This document shows, one piece after another, positions 1 to 8,454 of a DNA stretch of 64,000 nucleotides. The position numbers were made by a program, and so were the translations under genes. Position 1 is the first letter of the stretch. Each line of letters opens with the position of its first letter. The notes below the pieces were generated by a model. That model was not told where the DNA came from, did no database searches, and worked only from the letters and a program-made list of their open reading frames with translations. Origin of the DNA: Streptomyces sp. WZ-12 (GTDB taxonomy: Bacteria; Actinomycetota; Actinomycetes; Streptomycetales; Streptomycetaceae); NCBI RefSeq assembly GCF_028898845.1, contig NZ_CP118574.1, positions 744,001-808,000 of the forward strand. The letters run 5' to 3'.

Positions 1-486
1 CACAGCGGCGGAGTGCCCTCGGCGGCAAACCCGTCGACTGACGTGTCCAGCCCTCCCGCCTCAACTACCGAGTGGGGCAAGGGAGATTACGAAAAGGCCA
101 TGAAGCGTCTGGCCCGCGCCGTCCACGACCAGGATGCCGAACTCGTCGATGACGGCTACCCGTACCTCACGGAGGGCCTCCACCGGACCTTCCGCACCCC
201 TGGCAACCGGCCCTACCGCCTCGACATCAGCTGTGACGCACCCGGAGCGGGCGAAGAACTCACCCTTCGTCTCCAGCGCGGCGATGCGGCACAGGATTGG
301 GCGGTGACCTGCAACGACCGGGAGGCGGACCGCTTCAACATCCCTGCTACGAGCCGCCCGTTCACTGCCGCCATCCCTACCCTCGACAGCAAGACCACCG
401 GCATCATCCACTGGCGGCTGAACACCATCAGCAAGGAGCAGATCGAGGACTGCGCCGACGACATCAAGGGCTGCGACAACGAGTAG
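1..486 (+). CDS. Truncated secreted protein or lipoprotein of unknown function (C-terminal part)
   Basis: The reading frame is open to the left edge of the window, so the start is missing; a GTG at 13 is only the first in-window candidate. The visible part begins with a Ser/Thr/Pro/Ala-rich stretch, as found after the lipobox of Streptomyces lipoproteins. A folded domain of about 130 residues with four cysteines follows. I do not recognise the family. The export assignment is inference from composition only. It converges with the serine hydrolase gene that ends at 635. Confidence 0.6.
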   Translation, partial: HSGGVPSAANPSTDVSSPPASTTEWGKGDYEKAMKRLARAVHDQDAELVDDGYPYLTEGLHRTFRTPGNRPYRLDISCDAPGAGEELTLRLQRGDAAQDWAVTCNDREADRFNIPATSRPFTAAIPTLDSKTTGIIHWRLNTISKEQIEDCADDIKGCDNE

Positions 487-626
487 TGATGTGTCGGGTG
501 GTGCCGTACGTCTGCCGAGGCGAGCGTCACGTGCCGGCGTCGGCGTGGGTCGAGTTCCACCGCAACGTCCGACGCATGCCGAGTCGGCGGCGTCACCAGT
601 CTGCCGGCGGCTTGGTACCGGTACCC

Positions 627-647
627 GCTACCGGCTACCGGCTACCG
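627..647. repeat. Three tandem copies of GCTACCG
   Basis: Three perfect 7-bp copies lie between two convergent genes. The stop codon of the leftward hydrolase gene (635-637) falls inside the second copy, so slippage here would change the last codons of that protein. Confidence 0.8.
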
Positions 648-1507
648 GCCAGGTCCCGGTGGATGACGCGGGCGGCGGCCTCCACGGTGGCCACCCCGTA
701 GCCCATGGTGTCGCTGCCGCTGGAGAGGACGGCCATCGCGTAGTCGTTGCCGCTGTCGGTGAACGAGCCGACGCTGTGCACCCGCCAGCCCCGACCCGTA
801 CGCGGTAGCCAACCGTTCTTGACGTGGACGGTCGCCGAGGCGGGCGCCCCCGCCGGTACGCCCCACCGTTGGTCGGAGGCGACGTGCCGCATGAGGTCAA
901 GCGCGTACTCCCGGGACTTGGGGCTGAGCACCGTGCCGTCCGTCGTCAGCAGCCGCATCAGGGTGAGTTGGTCGGCGGCGGTGATCTGGGTGAGGCCCCA
1001 GGAACCGTGGGTGCCGGGCACGGTGTCCGGCATGCCCGCCAGGTTCAGGAAGTGCTGCATCCCGGCCGGGCCGACCTGGTGCCACAGGGCATTGGTCGAG
1101 GCGTTGTCCGATTTGGTGATCATGGCGGTGGTCAGCTTGACCTCGTTCGGCGTCAGCGCACGATGTGCCTCCTCGGCCTGCCTGAGCAGCGCTCCGAGGA
1201 CGGTGACCTTGACCACGCTCGCGGAGTCGAAGGGGGTGCCGGCCCGGAACTCGCAACTCGTCCCGGAGCCGCGGTCGTAGAGGGCGAGCGCCGAAGAGCC
1301 CCGGCGCCCCTTGAGCGCGTCGGCGATGTCGTGGGACAGGGTGGGGGCCAGACCCTCCTGCTTCGAGGTGCAGACCACCTCGGCGTGGCCCACCAGGGCG
1401 CTGCCGGTGGTCTTCGAGGTGGGGCTCGCCGCGCTTAGAGCCGTGACCGCCACGCCGGTGGCCATCAGTGCGGCCAGCCCGCGGAGTGCGATGGGTGATC
1501 TGTACAT
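635..1507 (-). CDS. Secreted class A beta-lactamase-like serine hydrolase
   Basis: This 290-residue protein carries the three motifs of penicillin-recognising serine hydrolases: SVVK with the nucleophile at Ser97, SDN at 133-135, and KNGW at 230-233 in place of KTG. The order and spacing fit the class A beta-lactamase fold. The ATG at 1507 is preferred to an in-frame TTG at 1594 because it begins a signal peptide (positive start, hydrophobic core about 8-25, Ala-rich cleavage region). It probably acts outside the cell on beta-lactams or peptidoglycan peptides. Since KTG has become KNG and I see no clear omega-loop glutamate, true beta-lactamase activity is uncertain. It stands alone. Confidence 0.85.
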   Translation of the reverse strand: MYRSPIALRGLAALMATGVAVTALSAASPTSKTTGSALVGHAEVVCTSKQEGLAPTLSHDIADALKGRRGSSALALYDRGSGTSCEFRAGTPFDSASVVKVTVLGALLRQAEEAHRALTPNEVKLTTAMITKSDNASTNALWHQVGPAGMQHFLNLAGMPDTVPGTHGSWGLTQITAADQLTLMRLLTTDGTVLSPKSREYALDLMRHVASDQRWGVPAGAPASATVHVKNGWLPRTGRGWRVHSVGSFTDSGNDYAMAVLSSGSDTMGYGVATVEAAARVIHRDLAGSR

Positions 1508-1950
1508 GAAGGCGGTGTGTCCTGTCGCGGTGTGCGTTCTCCGGCCCGGCTCCCGAGAGGGAATCGCCCGGCATTTCACCGGTACGGCTATCAAGCGACG
1601 CCCCGCACTCGGAAGCGGACACTCCGAAAGAATGCGATCCCATTGCCCGATGCGAGAAGAGAGATTGCACGCGATATTCGCTCAACAGAAAATAGGGATA
1701 GATCGGGCTACGGCCGCGGGGCAGGCAGGCGCGAACTAGCTTAATCCCGCGGCCAGTTGACCGCTCGGCCGTCATGAACGAGCTCCGCCGGTAGCGCTCC
1801 GCTGTTGGCCGAAACGCCCATTCGCACAAACGTCATAAACTAACCCAATGTCCAAAAATGCCCCACCGCTGGCCGTGCGATGCCTCCTACGCCCGTTGGC
1901 CCCGTGGTTGCATGACGCGTCATTCGTCTTCCGGCATTCAGGGGGTGCAC

Positions 1951-2259
1951 GTGAAACGCCGACTCGCCGCCGTGGTGGCCACCACGGTCGCAGCGCTCGG
2001 GCTCAGTACAGGAGCCGCTTTCGCCTCGACGTTCGTTGCGTACGAGGGGCCGTACTTCACCGGGCGGCAGCAGGTCATCACCGCCTGCTGGGGACCGCAA
2101 AGGATCAACTTCCACGGTTCGTACAAGTGGTACGGGACGGGGCAGACCGGAGACATGTCAAACGTGTTCGGCGGCCCCACCGTCTTCGCCCTCCCCAGCA
2201 ACCACAACTCGGAACAGGGCACAGGCTTCGGCTGGCAGAGCATCAGCATCATCTGCTGA
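1951..2259 (+). CDS. Small secreted crystallin-fold protein, peptidase inhibitor I36-like
   Basis: This 102-residue protein has a signal peptide (residues 1 to about 24) and then one domain rich in Gly, aromatics and Asn, with the F-x-G-R-Q pattern of beta/gamma-crystallin-like proteins. Streptomyces metalloprotease inhibitors (family I36) share this fold, but mature size and cysteine number do not match exactly. Inhibition is therefore a family-level guess. The GTG at 1951 is chosen because a GGGGG purine run lies five to six bases upstream and the next residues form the signal peptide; an upstream in-frame ATG would add a basic, unlikely leader. A strong hairpin follows the stop. Confidence 0.7.
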   Translation: MKRRLAAVVATTVAALGLSTGAAFASTFVAYEGPYFTGRQQVITACWGPQRINFHGSYKWYGTGQTGDMSNVFGGPTVFALPSNHNSEQGTGFGWQSISIIC

Positions 2260-2272
2260 ACGCCCCGTTGGG

Positions 2273-2304
2273 CGTGGGGTCCGGGCCCGCTCCCGGACCC
2301 CACG
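2273..2304 (+). terminator. Hairpin terminator after the crystallin-fold gene
   Basis: A perfect 13-bp stem with a 6-base loop starts 13 bases after the stop codon. There is no T-run, which is usual for Streptomyces terminators. Confidence 0.8.
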
Positions 2305-2749
2305 TCAATCGCGTGCCCTGGCGCGCCGAGCCAGCGCCACGGTCTGGTGACGGCACGGATGCGCTGCTGCCAGCCTCCCTAGCCGGGTGGCGCCGGGTGG
2401 CAGCGGAGCTACGCAGCAGGTCACCTCGACGAGTACGCAGGCAGGTTCGGGATCACAGCCGAGCTCAGGGGCGCCCCGGCGAGGCAGCATCGGCCAGAGC
2501 GACCGCCGGGGCATCAACGATGCTCCCATGCGGCCGCGGCACTTGGCGCTCCGGGCTCTGACGGTTCGTGGCGTGATCTTTCCACTGCTGAGGGTCTTCG
2601 GCCATCAGTCCGAGGAGCCCTACCACCCCACATGCTCCGGCTGCTTGCCGGAGACCGACCACGCTCCGAAACCGCCGGTCGCAACCTGCGGGATTCGCTC
2701 GGGTGCCACCTTCCACCACTGCCCGCCAACTGCGTTGCGTGCGGGGCCG
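2305..2749. other. Stretch with no convincing gene
   Basis: Short open frames on both strands lack a ribosome site, family signature and a codon pattern like the neighbours. I see nothing else here. The dioxygenase operon ends at 2750. Confidence 0.5.
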
Positions 2750-3727
2750 TTATGAGGCCGGTGGGCTGGCGAGGTGGTCACGATCTGACGGTTTGCCGTC
2801 GTGGGGGTGGGCGAGTGAGGTGGTGTAGTCGGTGTCGTCGCCTGCTACGACGCGGCTGTGTTGTCCCTGTACTGAGACGGGGATGTCGCCGGCGAGGGTG
2901 ATGCGTTGCATCCGGCGGGGGTGCGGGTCGTAGTCGCGCACGGCGTAGTGCTCGGTGGAGCGGTTGTCCCAGAAGGCCACGTCTCCTTGGGTCCAGCGCC
3001 ACCGTACGGCGTGTTCGGGGACGGGGATGTAGGTCCGGAGCAGTTTGAGCAGGGGCTGGGAGTCTTCGGGTGTCCAGCCGACGAAGCGGCGGATGAACTT
3101 GCTGAGCAGCAGCAGTCGTTCGCCTGTTTCGGGGTGGACGCGGACGACGGGGTGTTCGGTGATGAAGCTGCGTGCGGTGAACGTCTCACGCATCGTGCGG
3201 GCCTCCGCGCTGTCGTCGGAACTCCGTGTCGGCGCGTTGTCGGGGGTGTTGGCGTGGACAGCCCACAAGTTGTCGGCGAGGGTGCGCAGTTCCTTGGGCA
3301 GTGCGGTGTAGGCAGTGGCGGTGTTGGCCCATACGGTGTCGCCGCCGTAGGGCGGGAGGGAGACCGCGCGGAGGATGGAGCCGAGGGGCGGGCGGTGGAT
3401 GAAGGTGACGTCGGCGTGCCAGAAGTCGGCGCGGAGCGGGGAGTTCTGGTAGTCGAGGTCGAGGATGGCGGGGGCGCCGTCGAGGGACGGCAGGGTGGGG
3501 TATGCGGTGGTGGGGGTGCCGAAGCGCCGGGCCAGGCGCTCTTGGGTCGGGCCGTCCAGTCCGTGTTGGCCTCGGAAGAAGACGACCTTGTGTGTGACGA
3601 GGGCGGTGCGAATCGCGGTGATGGTGTCCTGTGGCAGGTCCGAGGCGAGGTCGATGCCGCGGATCTCGGCGCCGATGTTGCCGGTGATCCTGACGATGTC
3701 CAGATCCTTGGCAGAGAGTGGGGTCAT
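2750..3727 (-). CDS. TauD/TfdA-type Fe(II)/2-oxoglutarate dioxygenase
   Basis: This 325-residue protein is the usual length for the TauD/TfdA family. The iron ligands are visible: H104-x-D106 in WHADVTF, and the distal H260 in the N-R-S-T-E-H-Y-A segment, followed by Arg residues near 271-275 that should bind 2-oxoglutarate. The family hydroxylates or cleaves small molecules using O2 and 2-oxoglutarate. It is the last gene of the five-gene leftward operon; the ATG at 3727 follows the P450 stop by 29 bases. By context it should oxidise the amino acid handled by the adenylation enzyme, carrier protein and P450 upstream, either on the carrier or after release. The substrate is unknown. Confidence 0.88.
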   Translation of the reverse strand: MTPLSAKDLDIVRITGNIGAEIRGIDLASDLPQDTITAIRTALVTHKVVFFRGQHGLDGPTQERLARRFGTPTTAYPTLPSLDGAPAILDLDYQNSPLRADFWHADVTFIHRPPLGSILRAVSLPPYGGDTVWANTATAYTALPKELRTLADNLWAVHANTPDNAPTRSSDDSAEARTMRETFTARSFITEHPVVRVHPETGERLLLLSKFIRRFVGWTPEDSQPLLKLLRTYIPVPEHAVRWRWTQGDVAFWDNRSTEHYAVRDYDPHPRRMQRITLAGDIPVSVQGQHSRVVAGDDTDYTTSLAHPHDGKPSDRDHLASPPAS

Positions 3728-3756
3728 GGCGGGCTGTTCCCTCCGATGGGGTGCCG

Positions 3757-4959
3757 TCAGGCGGGGGTGGTTCGTGGGATGAGTCGCACGGGGAGCTCGG
3801 TGGGATAGTGGAAGGGGCCCGCTCGGAAGTGGCTGGCCGGGTGGGTGGGGCCCGCGAGTTCGAAGCGCCTGGCCAGCGCGGTCAGCAGGAACTGCAGTTC
3901 TGTGAGGGCGAGTTGAGCGCCCACGCAGGCGTGCGGTCCGCCGCCGAAGGCGTGGTGGGCTTGTGGGGAGCGGTGCGGGTTCCAGGACGGCGGTGCGCCG
4001 ATGCGTGCGGGGTCGCGGTTGGCCGCGGCGAGCAGCAGCTGTACTCGGGCGCCCTTGGGGATCGCGGTGTCGCCCAGTGTGAGAGCGCGGCGGGCGAAGC
4101 GGACCGTGCTGTGCAGCGGCGGGTGGAGCCGGAGGCTTTCGGTGACGACCGCGTCGGCGGGGATCGTGCCGTTCGCCACCTCGTCCCAGGTATGCGGGTG
4201 CTGCTGCAGGCACCAGAGCAGGTTGCCGATGGCGGCGGCTGTCGTCTCCGTGCCGGCGGCCAGGAGCAGGAGGGCGGTGCGGATGGGTTCGGCCGAGCGG
4301 TCGACGGCGGAGTCGGGCGGGACGTCGGCGCACAGGCGTTGCAGCAGCGAGCCGTGCGGTACTCCGGTACGGACCGCGTGCCGGAGCCGGTCCGCGAGGA
4401 TGTCCCGGGAGGCCAGTGCCGCTTGCATGCCGGTTGTCTGGTCGGCGATGTGGCCGATGACGGGCCTGAGTTGTCGCCAGATCCACGGCCATTCATGGTC
4501 CGGCAGACCCAGGATGCGGCAGATGACGCGGGTCGGCAGGGGTTGGGCGAAGGTCTTGATCACGTCGACGGGTGTGTCGGTGACGGCCCGCTCGATCAGG
4601 TCATCAATCACGGGGATGACGGCGCTCTGGGTCCAGGTGGGCATGTGGCGGGTGGTGAACCAGGAGACCTGTTGGCGGGCCGGTCGGTGTCGGGGGGCGT
4701 CCAGGTCGATCGCGGTGGGGCCGAACAGTTGGCGGGTCGCCCTGAAGGGGAAGCCGACGGCCAGGTCCGGGTGCCGCAGGCCGTGGTGGACATCGCTGTG
4801 ACGGGCCGCGTAGTACGTGTGCTCGACCCGTTCGTAATGGAGCCCCGGACAAGCCAGCAAGGCGGCGTAACCCGGCCAGGGATCGGGGGATCCGAGCGGT
4901 GGGAGCGATGCCTGCGCGCAAGGCCGGGACGCGGTGGCGTGCGAGTCTGGGCCGGTCAT
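3757..4959 (-). CDS. Cytochrome P450, probable carrier-bound amino acid hydroxylase
   Basis: This is a full-length 400-residue actinobacterial P450. The I-helix motif AGTETT is at 235-240, the K-helix ESLR at 274-277, and the haem loop FGGGPHACVG has ligand Cys345. The ATG at 4959 overlaps the thioesterase stop in an ATGA, indicating coupled translation. In antibiotic clusters, P450s next to a stand-alone adenylation and carrier pair (NovI beside NovH, NikQ beside NikP1) beta-hydroxylate the tethered amino acid. I infer the same role here from context, not from sequence alone. Partner ferredoxin and reductase are not in the window. Confidence 0.9.
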   Translation of the reverse strand: MTGPDSHATASRPCAQASLPPLGSPDPWPGYAALLACPGLHYERVEHTYYAARHSDVHHGLRHPDLAVGFPFRATRQLFGPTAIDLDAPRHRPARQQVSWFTTRHMPTWTQSAVIPVIDDLIERAVTDTPVDVIKTFAQPLPTRVICRILGLPDHEWPWIWRQLRPVIGHIADQTTGMQAALASRDILADRLRHAVRTGVPHGSLLQRLCADVPPDSAVDRSAEPIRTALLLLAAGTETTAAAIGNLLWCLQQHPHTWDEVANGTIPADAVVTESLRLHPPLHSTVRFARRALTLGDTAIPKGARVQLLLAAANRDPARIGAPPSWNPHRSPQAHHAFGGGPHACVGAQLALTELQFLLTALARRFELAGPTHPASHFRAGPFHYPTELPVRLIPRTTPA

Positions 4960-5726
4960 CGTGGTCTCGTTTCCTCGGGCACCGCCGCTGCCAGGACGGG
5001 GGCGGGGTCGGCGTGGACGAAGAAGTGATCGCCCGGCGAGATCCGCAGGCTCCAGTGGCCGGCGGTGTGGTGGTGCCACTGGGCGACCTCCGGTACTGGC
5101 ACCAGGCGGTCCTCGGTGGCGGCGAACGCGGTGATCGGGCACGGGAGCGGGGCACGTCGGCGGGGCACGTACGTGTCGTAGATCTCCAGGTCCGTACGGA
5201 TGCGCGGCAGCCACAACCCTGCCAGCCGCGGGTTGTTCGCCAGGGACGGGGGCAGCCCTCCCAGGTGATCCAGGGCCTTGAGCAGGTCGGGTCCGGGCAG
5301 GTGGTGCAGCGGTGGTGAGCTGTGGGGCAGATGGGGCGCGGCGGCGGAGGCGACGATGAGGATGCGGGGGCCGGGGAGTCCGCGCTGGAGGAGCCAGTGC
5401 GCGGTCTCGAATGCCAGCAGCGCACCCAGACTGTGCCCGAAGAAGGCCCACGGAACGGTGTCGCCACGGTCTGCCAGGGCGGGACCGAGCGCCTCCGCAA
5501 CGGCCCGCGCGCTGCGCAGCGGCGGCTCGGCGACGCGGCTGTCCCTGCCGGGCGGCTGCACTGCGGCCATCCGCACACCGGGGGGAGCCGCGGCGGCCCA
5601 GTTCAGGCAGCCGGCCGCCGAGCCGCCTGCATGCGGGAAGCACAGCAGGTGCAGCCGTGGGAGAACCGGCTCGGGTCCCAGACGGATCCAGTCCGTGCTC
5701 GGTGACATGGTCCACCTGCCCGTCAC
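4956..5726 (-). CDS. Type II thioesterase (alpha/beta hydrolase)
   Basis: This 256-residue protein shows the type II thioesterase pattern: a LLCFPHAGGSA segment near residues 27-37, nucleophile Ser99 in GHSLG, and a C-terminal GDHFF segment carrying the catalytic His. Such enzymes release acyl or aminoacyl groups from carrier proteins, either as editing or as the planned release step, as NikP2 does in nikkomycin supply. The GTG at 5726 overlaps the carrier-protein stop in a GTGA; an in-frame ATG at 5708 is the alternative. In this operon it should free the oxidised amino acid from the carrier protein. Confidence 0.88.
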   Translation of the reverse strand: MTGRWTMSPSTDWIRLGPEPVLPRLHLLCFPHAGGSAAGCLNWAAAAPPGVRMAAVQPPGRDSRVAEPPLRSARAVAEALGPALADRGDTVPWAFFGHSLGALLAFETAHWLLQRGLPGPRILIVASAAAPHLPHSSPPLHHLPGPDLLKALDHLGGLPPSLANNPRLAGLWLPRIRTDLEIYDTYVPRRRAPLPCPITAFAATEDRLVPVPEVAQWHHHTAGHWSLRISPGDHFFVHADPAPVLAAAVPEETRPR

Positions 5727-6028
5727 GGTGTTCTCGATGTTGACGTCCCGTCAGCGCCCCTGACGGTAGGGCCGGGCGGTGTGGAGTCGACCACGACCTC
5801 ATGGATCCCTGCGAGGGTGTGGAAGGACTCCAGTTGGTAGTTCTCGACCACGATCTCCGTGCCGATGAGGCGTTCCAGGAAGACGATGAGTTCCACGACG
5901 GCGAGCGAATCCAGGATCCCCAACTCGAACAGGTTGGAGTGGGGGGTGATGGCCGCCACGTCGGCGTCGGGGCGAATGGCCGAGAGGAACGTGCGCAAGC
6001 GCGCTTCGAGTTCTGGTTGACTCAGCAT
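5723..6028 (-). CDS. Stand-alone peptidyl/acyl carrier protein
   Basis: This 101-residue protein has the carrier-protein signature L-G-I-L-D-S-L, with Ser41 as the phosphopantetheine attachment site. A helical domain covers residues 1-82 and a short disordered tail follows. It starts seven bases inside the end of the adenylation gene and its stop overlaps the thioesterase start, so the genes are tightly coupled. Its likely job is to carry the amino acid activated by the adjacent adenylation enzyme while the P450, and perhaps the dioxygenase, act on it. A 4'-phosphopantetheinyl transferase is needed but is not encoded nearby. Confidence 0.9.
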   Translation of the reverse strand: MLSQPELEARLRTFLSAIRPDADVAAITPHSNLFELGILDSLAVVELIVFLERLIGTEIVVENYQLESFHTLAGIHEVVVDSTPPGPTVRGADGTSTSRTP

Positions 6029-7791
6029 GGCTCTTTCCCTGTCCCTGTCCCTGTCCCAGTCCCGGTCGGGGTATCCCGGTCGTGTGCGGTCCCGGGTTGC
6101 CCCGGGGGCTCGGGGAGCGGTTGCCTGGCTGTCGGGTGGTCACACGGCCCACGGGGGTCGGCCGCTGCGGGGTGCGTGGGAGTGCCTGGGGCGCCGCCTG
6201 GAGCCGCTGCGATCATGCGCAGTGCCGTTGCCTGTGCCGCGTGCCGGTCGAGCTTTCCCCCTGCGGTTCGTGGCAGCGCGGGCACAACCAGCACGTAGGC
6301 GGGCTGCATGTAGTGCGGCAGGCGCATGCTGCACCAGGCGCGCAACTCCTCTTCCACACAGTCCTGTTCCTCCCCGCCGGTGACCACGGCGACGAGGGCC
6401 GCCAAGCGGCTACCCAGGTCGCCCTTCACCGTGACCACGAGGGCTTCGACCACCGCAGGATGTGCGGCCAGGTGCGTCTCGACCTCCTCCACCTCCACCC
6501 GATTTCCATGGATCTTGACCTGCAGGTCCTTGCGGCCGGCGAAGGTGAACAGCCCGTCCCGCTCTCTGCGCAGCAAGTCGCCGGTGCGCAGGACGCGTTC
6601 ATGGCTGTCCGGGCATCCCGGCGGCGCGACCAGCGCGCGACTGGTGGCGTCGGGGTCCAACCAGTACCCGGAGAACAACGCGGCGCTCCGCAGGAAGAGT
6701 TCACCAGTCTCGCCCACGCCGACTTCGTGACCCGCGTCGTCGAACACGAGCATCTCGGCTCCGGGGTGGGCGGGGCCGATCGGCACCTGCCGCAGATCAT
6801 CCGGGAGCGGGTCGGCAAGCTCCAGGAAGGAACAGGCAATGGACTCCGACTGCCCGAAGGCGTTCACCAACTGCACCCCGGGCAGCGCCTTGCGCAACGC
6901 CCGCAACAGCTCGACGGAGTACGCCTCGCCGCCCATCAGCAGCCCCCGTAGCGAGGTGCACGCGGACAACTCCTGTGTGGCATGCCGCAACACCGGCGGC
7001 CAGATGGAGGGAACGCCGCTCACATGGCTCACGTCCATCCGCGCCAAGTACTCCACGAAACGCCGAGGGTGACGCAGCAGCATCCGCGGAACCTGAACCA
7101 GCGTCCCGCCAGCGCCCGTTGCCCAACCCAGGTCGAGCAGCGAGAAGTCGAAGTTCAGCGGGGCGAACGACGCGACGCGGTGGTGCGGCGAAGCCGGCAC
7201 CTGCCGAGCCATCCCCCGGAAGAAGGCCAGCGCGGCCCGATGTGTCATCGTGATGCCCTTGGGTCGCCCAGTGGTGCCCGAGGTGAAGATCAAGTACGCG
7301 ACGTCGTGCTCCGCCGCCCCGCCACGGACCCGCTCCGAAGAACCGGGGACACCACCCGAAACCGCCACACCATCGCGCAACAACCGTATGCACACCGGGA
7401 TTTCGGCAACCGCCGGCTGCTCCTCGACCACGGCACGAGCGGTCGGCCGTGCCGCCGCGGCGATCGCCGCCTTGCGCGCCTGGGGAACGTCCGGAGCGAC
7501 GGGCACGTAGATTGCACCGAGCAGCGAACACGCCACCAACACCACCACCGCCTGCGGGACCGGATCGCATTCGACCAACACCCTGTCGCCATGGCCGATC
7601 CCGCGCTCCGCCAGTTCCGCGGCCAGGCGCTCGGCACCGAGCGCCAACTCCTCGTACGTCAGGCACTCGTCCTCGCGCAGCACCGCCACCTGGTCGGGCC
7701 GGACCAGTCCGGCGTGCAGGAAGTACTCACCAATGGACCGCGGACCGCGGCTCACCACCTCGTGGACCAGCGACGTCGTGTCCTGCATCAT
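6022..7791 (-). CDS. Stand-alone NRPS-type adenylation enzyme
   Basis: This 589-residue protein is a complete ANL-superfamily adenylating enzyme. Motif A3 is SGTTGRPKG at 171-179, A7 is RTGDL, A8 is GRKDLQVKIHGNRVE, and A10 is GGKLDR with the catalytic Lys. The A4 region has F-D-F-S with Asp215 where amino-acid-activating domains keep the Asp that binds the alpha-amino group, so an amino acid substrate is likely. A by-eye alignment to GrsA gives a pocket read of about D-F-L-S-L-G-A-A, which I cannot match to a substrate. The tail after A10 is low complexity, ending in a repeated Thr-Gly run. It starts the operon, with AAGGGG just upstream; the second ATG at 7788 has better spacing. Confidence 0.9.
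   Translation of the reverse strand: MMQDTTSLVHEVVSRGPRSIGEYFLHAGLVRPDQVAVLREDECLTYEELALGAERLAAELAERGIGHGDRVLVECDPVPQAVVVLVACSLLGAIYVPVAPDVPQARKAAIAAAARPTARAVVEEQPAVAEIPVCIRLLRDGVAVSGGVPGSSERVRGGAAEHDVAYLIFTSGTTGRPKGITMTHRAALAFFRGMARQVPASPHHRVASFAPLNFDFSLLDLGWATGAGGTLVQVPRMLLRHPRRFVEYLARMDVSHVSGVPSIWPPVLRHATQELSACTSLRGLLMGGEAYSVELLRALRKALPGVQLVNAFGQSESIACSFLELADPLPDDLRQVPIGPAHPGAEMLVFDDAGHEVGVGETGELFLRSAALFSGYWLDPDATSRALVAPPGCPDSHERVLRTGDLLRRERDGLFTFAGRKDLQVKIHGNRVEVEEVETHLAAHPAVVEALVVTVKGDLGSRLAALVAVVTGGEEQDCVEEELRAWCSMRLPHYMQPAYVLVVPALPRTAGGKLDRHAAQATALRMIAAAPGGAPGTPTHPAAADPRGPCDHPTARQPLPEPPGQPGTAHDRDTPTGTGTGTGTGKEPC
6034..6066. repeat. Hexanucleotide repeat TGTCCC inside the 3' end of the adenylation gene
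   Basis: About five tandem copies of a 6-bp unit (two of them diverged) encode the Thr-Gly repeats of the protein tail. Length variation here would stay in frame and would not touch the catalytic domain. Confidence 0.75.
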
Positions 7792-8454
7792 GTCCCCTTA
7801 GCTCAAGCCCGATGCAACCGCAGTGAGATCTGATCCCATTGGGCCTGCGAACGCCGCACAGGCCCACCAACGTCATGAGCGGCTCCAGCACCTGCCAACC
7901 AGCGCCAATCCGACACACGCCTCCTCACGGGCAACCGATGTCGCCGGCCCCAGGCACCCCGTCGTCCGACGAGCCGCCCACCGGCCATGCCCCCAGTCCG
8001 CCAGAACCAGGACCTGAGCGAAACGATTACCACCCAGTAGGTTCGTGAACGTGTTGAAACCGCTCTCAGTCTGCGGGCGCCTCTACAGGCTGCCGCCATC
8101 GGCAGCGGACCGGACGGTTCGTCAACAGCCCGCGGCGGAGTGGTTTCCCCAACCCGCGACCCGACTCCGCGGCGTCATCAAGGAGTTCACGCAGTCCCGC
8201 TACGCCACACTCCTCTTGGTCGATCCCCCACCCGCCCGGAACCGGGCCGGCTCAGCATGCCCGGAACACCGACTGGCTGAACAAGGCGCTCGCCTCAAGA
8301 CTGAACAAGGCGCTCGCCTCAAGCCGGCAAGCAGGCCCGTGAACTGGCAGGCCAGTGACCGAATTTGATCACTATTGGTAATCGGGCTGGGACCGTAGGG
8401 TCATTGTCTGGCCCGCGGTGCGCGGGAATGTGATGCAGAGAAGGACGGACGAGG
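7792..8454. other. Intergenic stretch between the divergent adenylation operon and lectin gene
   Basis: It should hold the promoters for the leftward operon and the rightward lectin gene. A possible frame at 8045-8368 has no family match and runs through a tandem repeat, so I do not call it. No clear operator is visible. Confidence 0.5.
8277..8323. repeat. 24-bp tandem direct repeat
   Basis: Two adjacent copies (8277-8300 and 8301-8323) are identical over 23 bases. They lie about 130 bases upstream of the lectin gene start. Confidence 0.85.

Noticed and set aside
2387..2755. Possible 122-residue rightward gene
   Set aside because: No ribosome site, no family match, and it ends against the convergent dioxygenase gene.
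3718..5028. Long rightward open frame opposite the P450 and thioesterase genes
   Set aside because: It is the high-GC shadow of two clear genes on the other strand; its translation is low complexity without any domain.
8045..8368. Possible 107-residue gene before the lectin gene
   Set aside because: It runs through a 24-bp tandem repeat, has no ribosome site and no domain.
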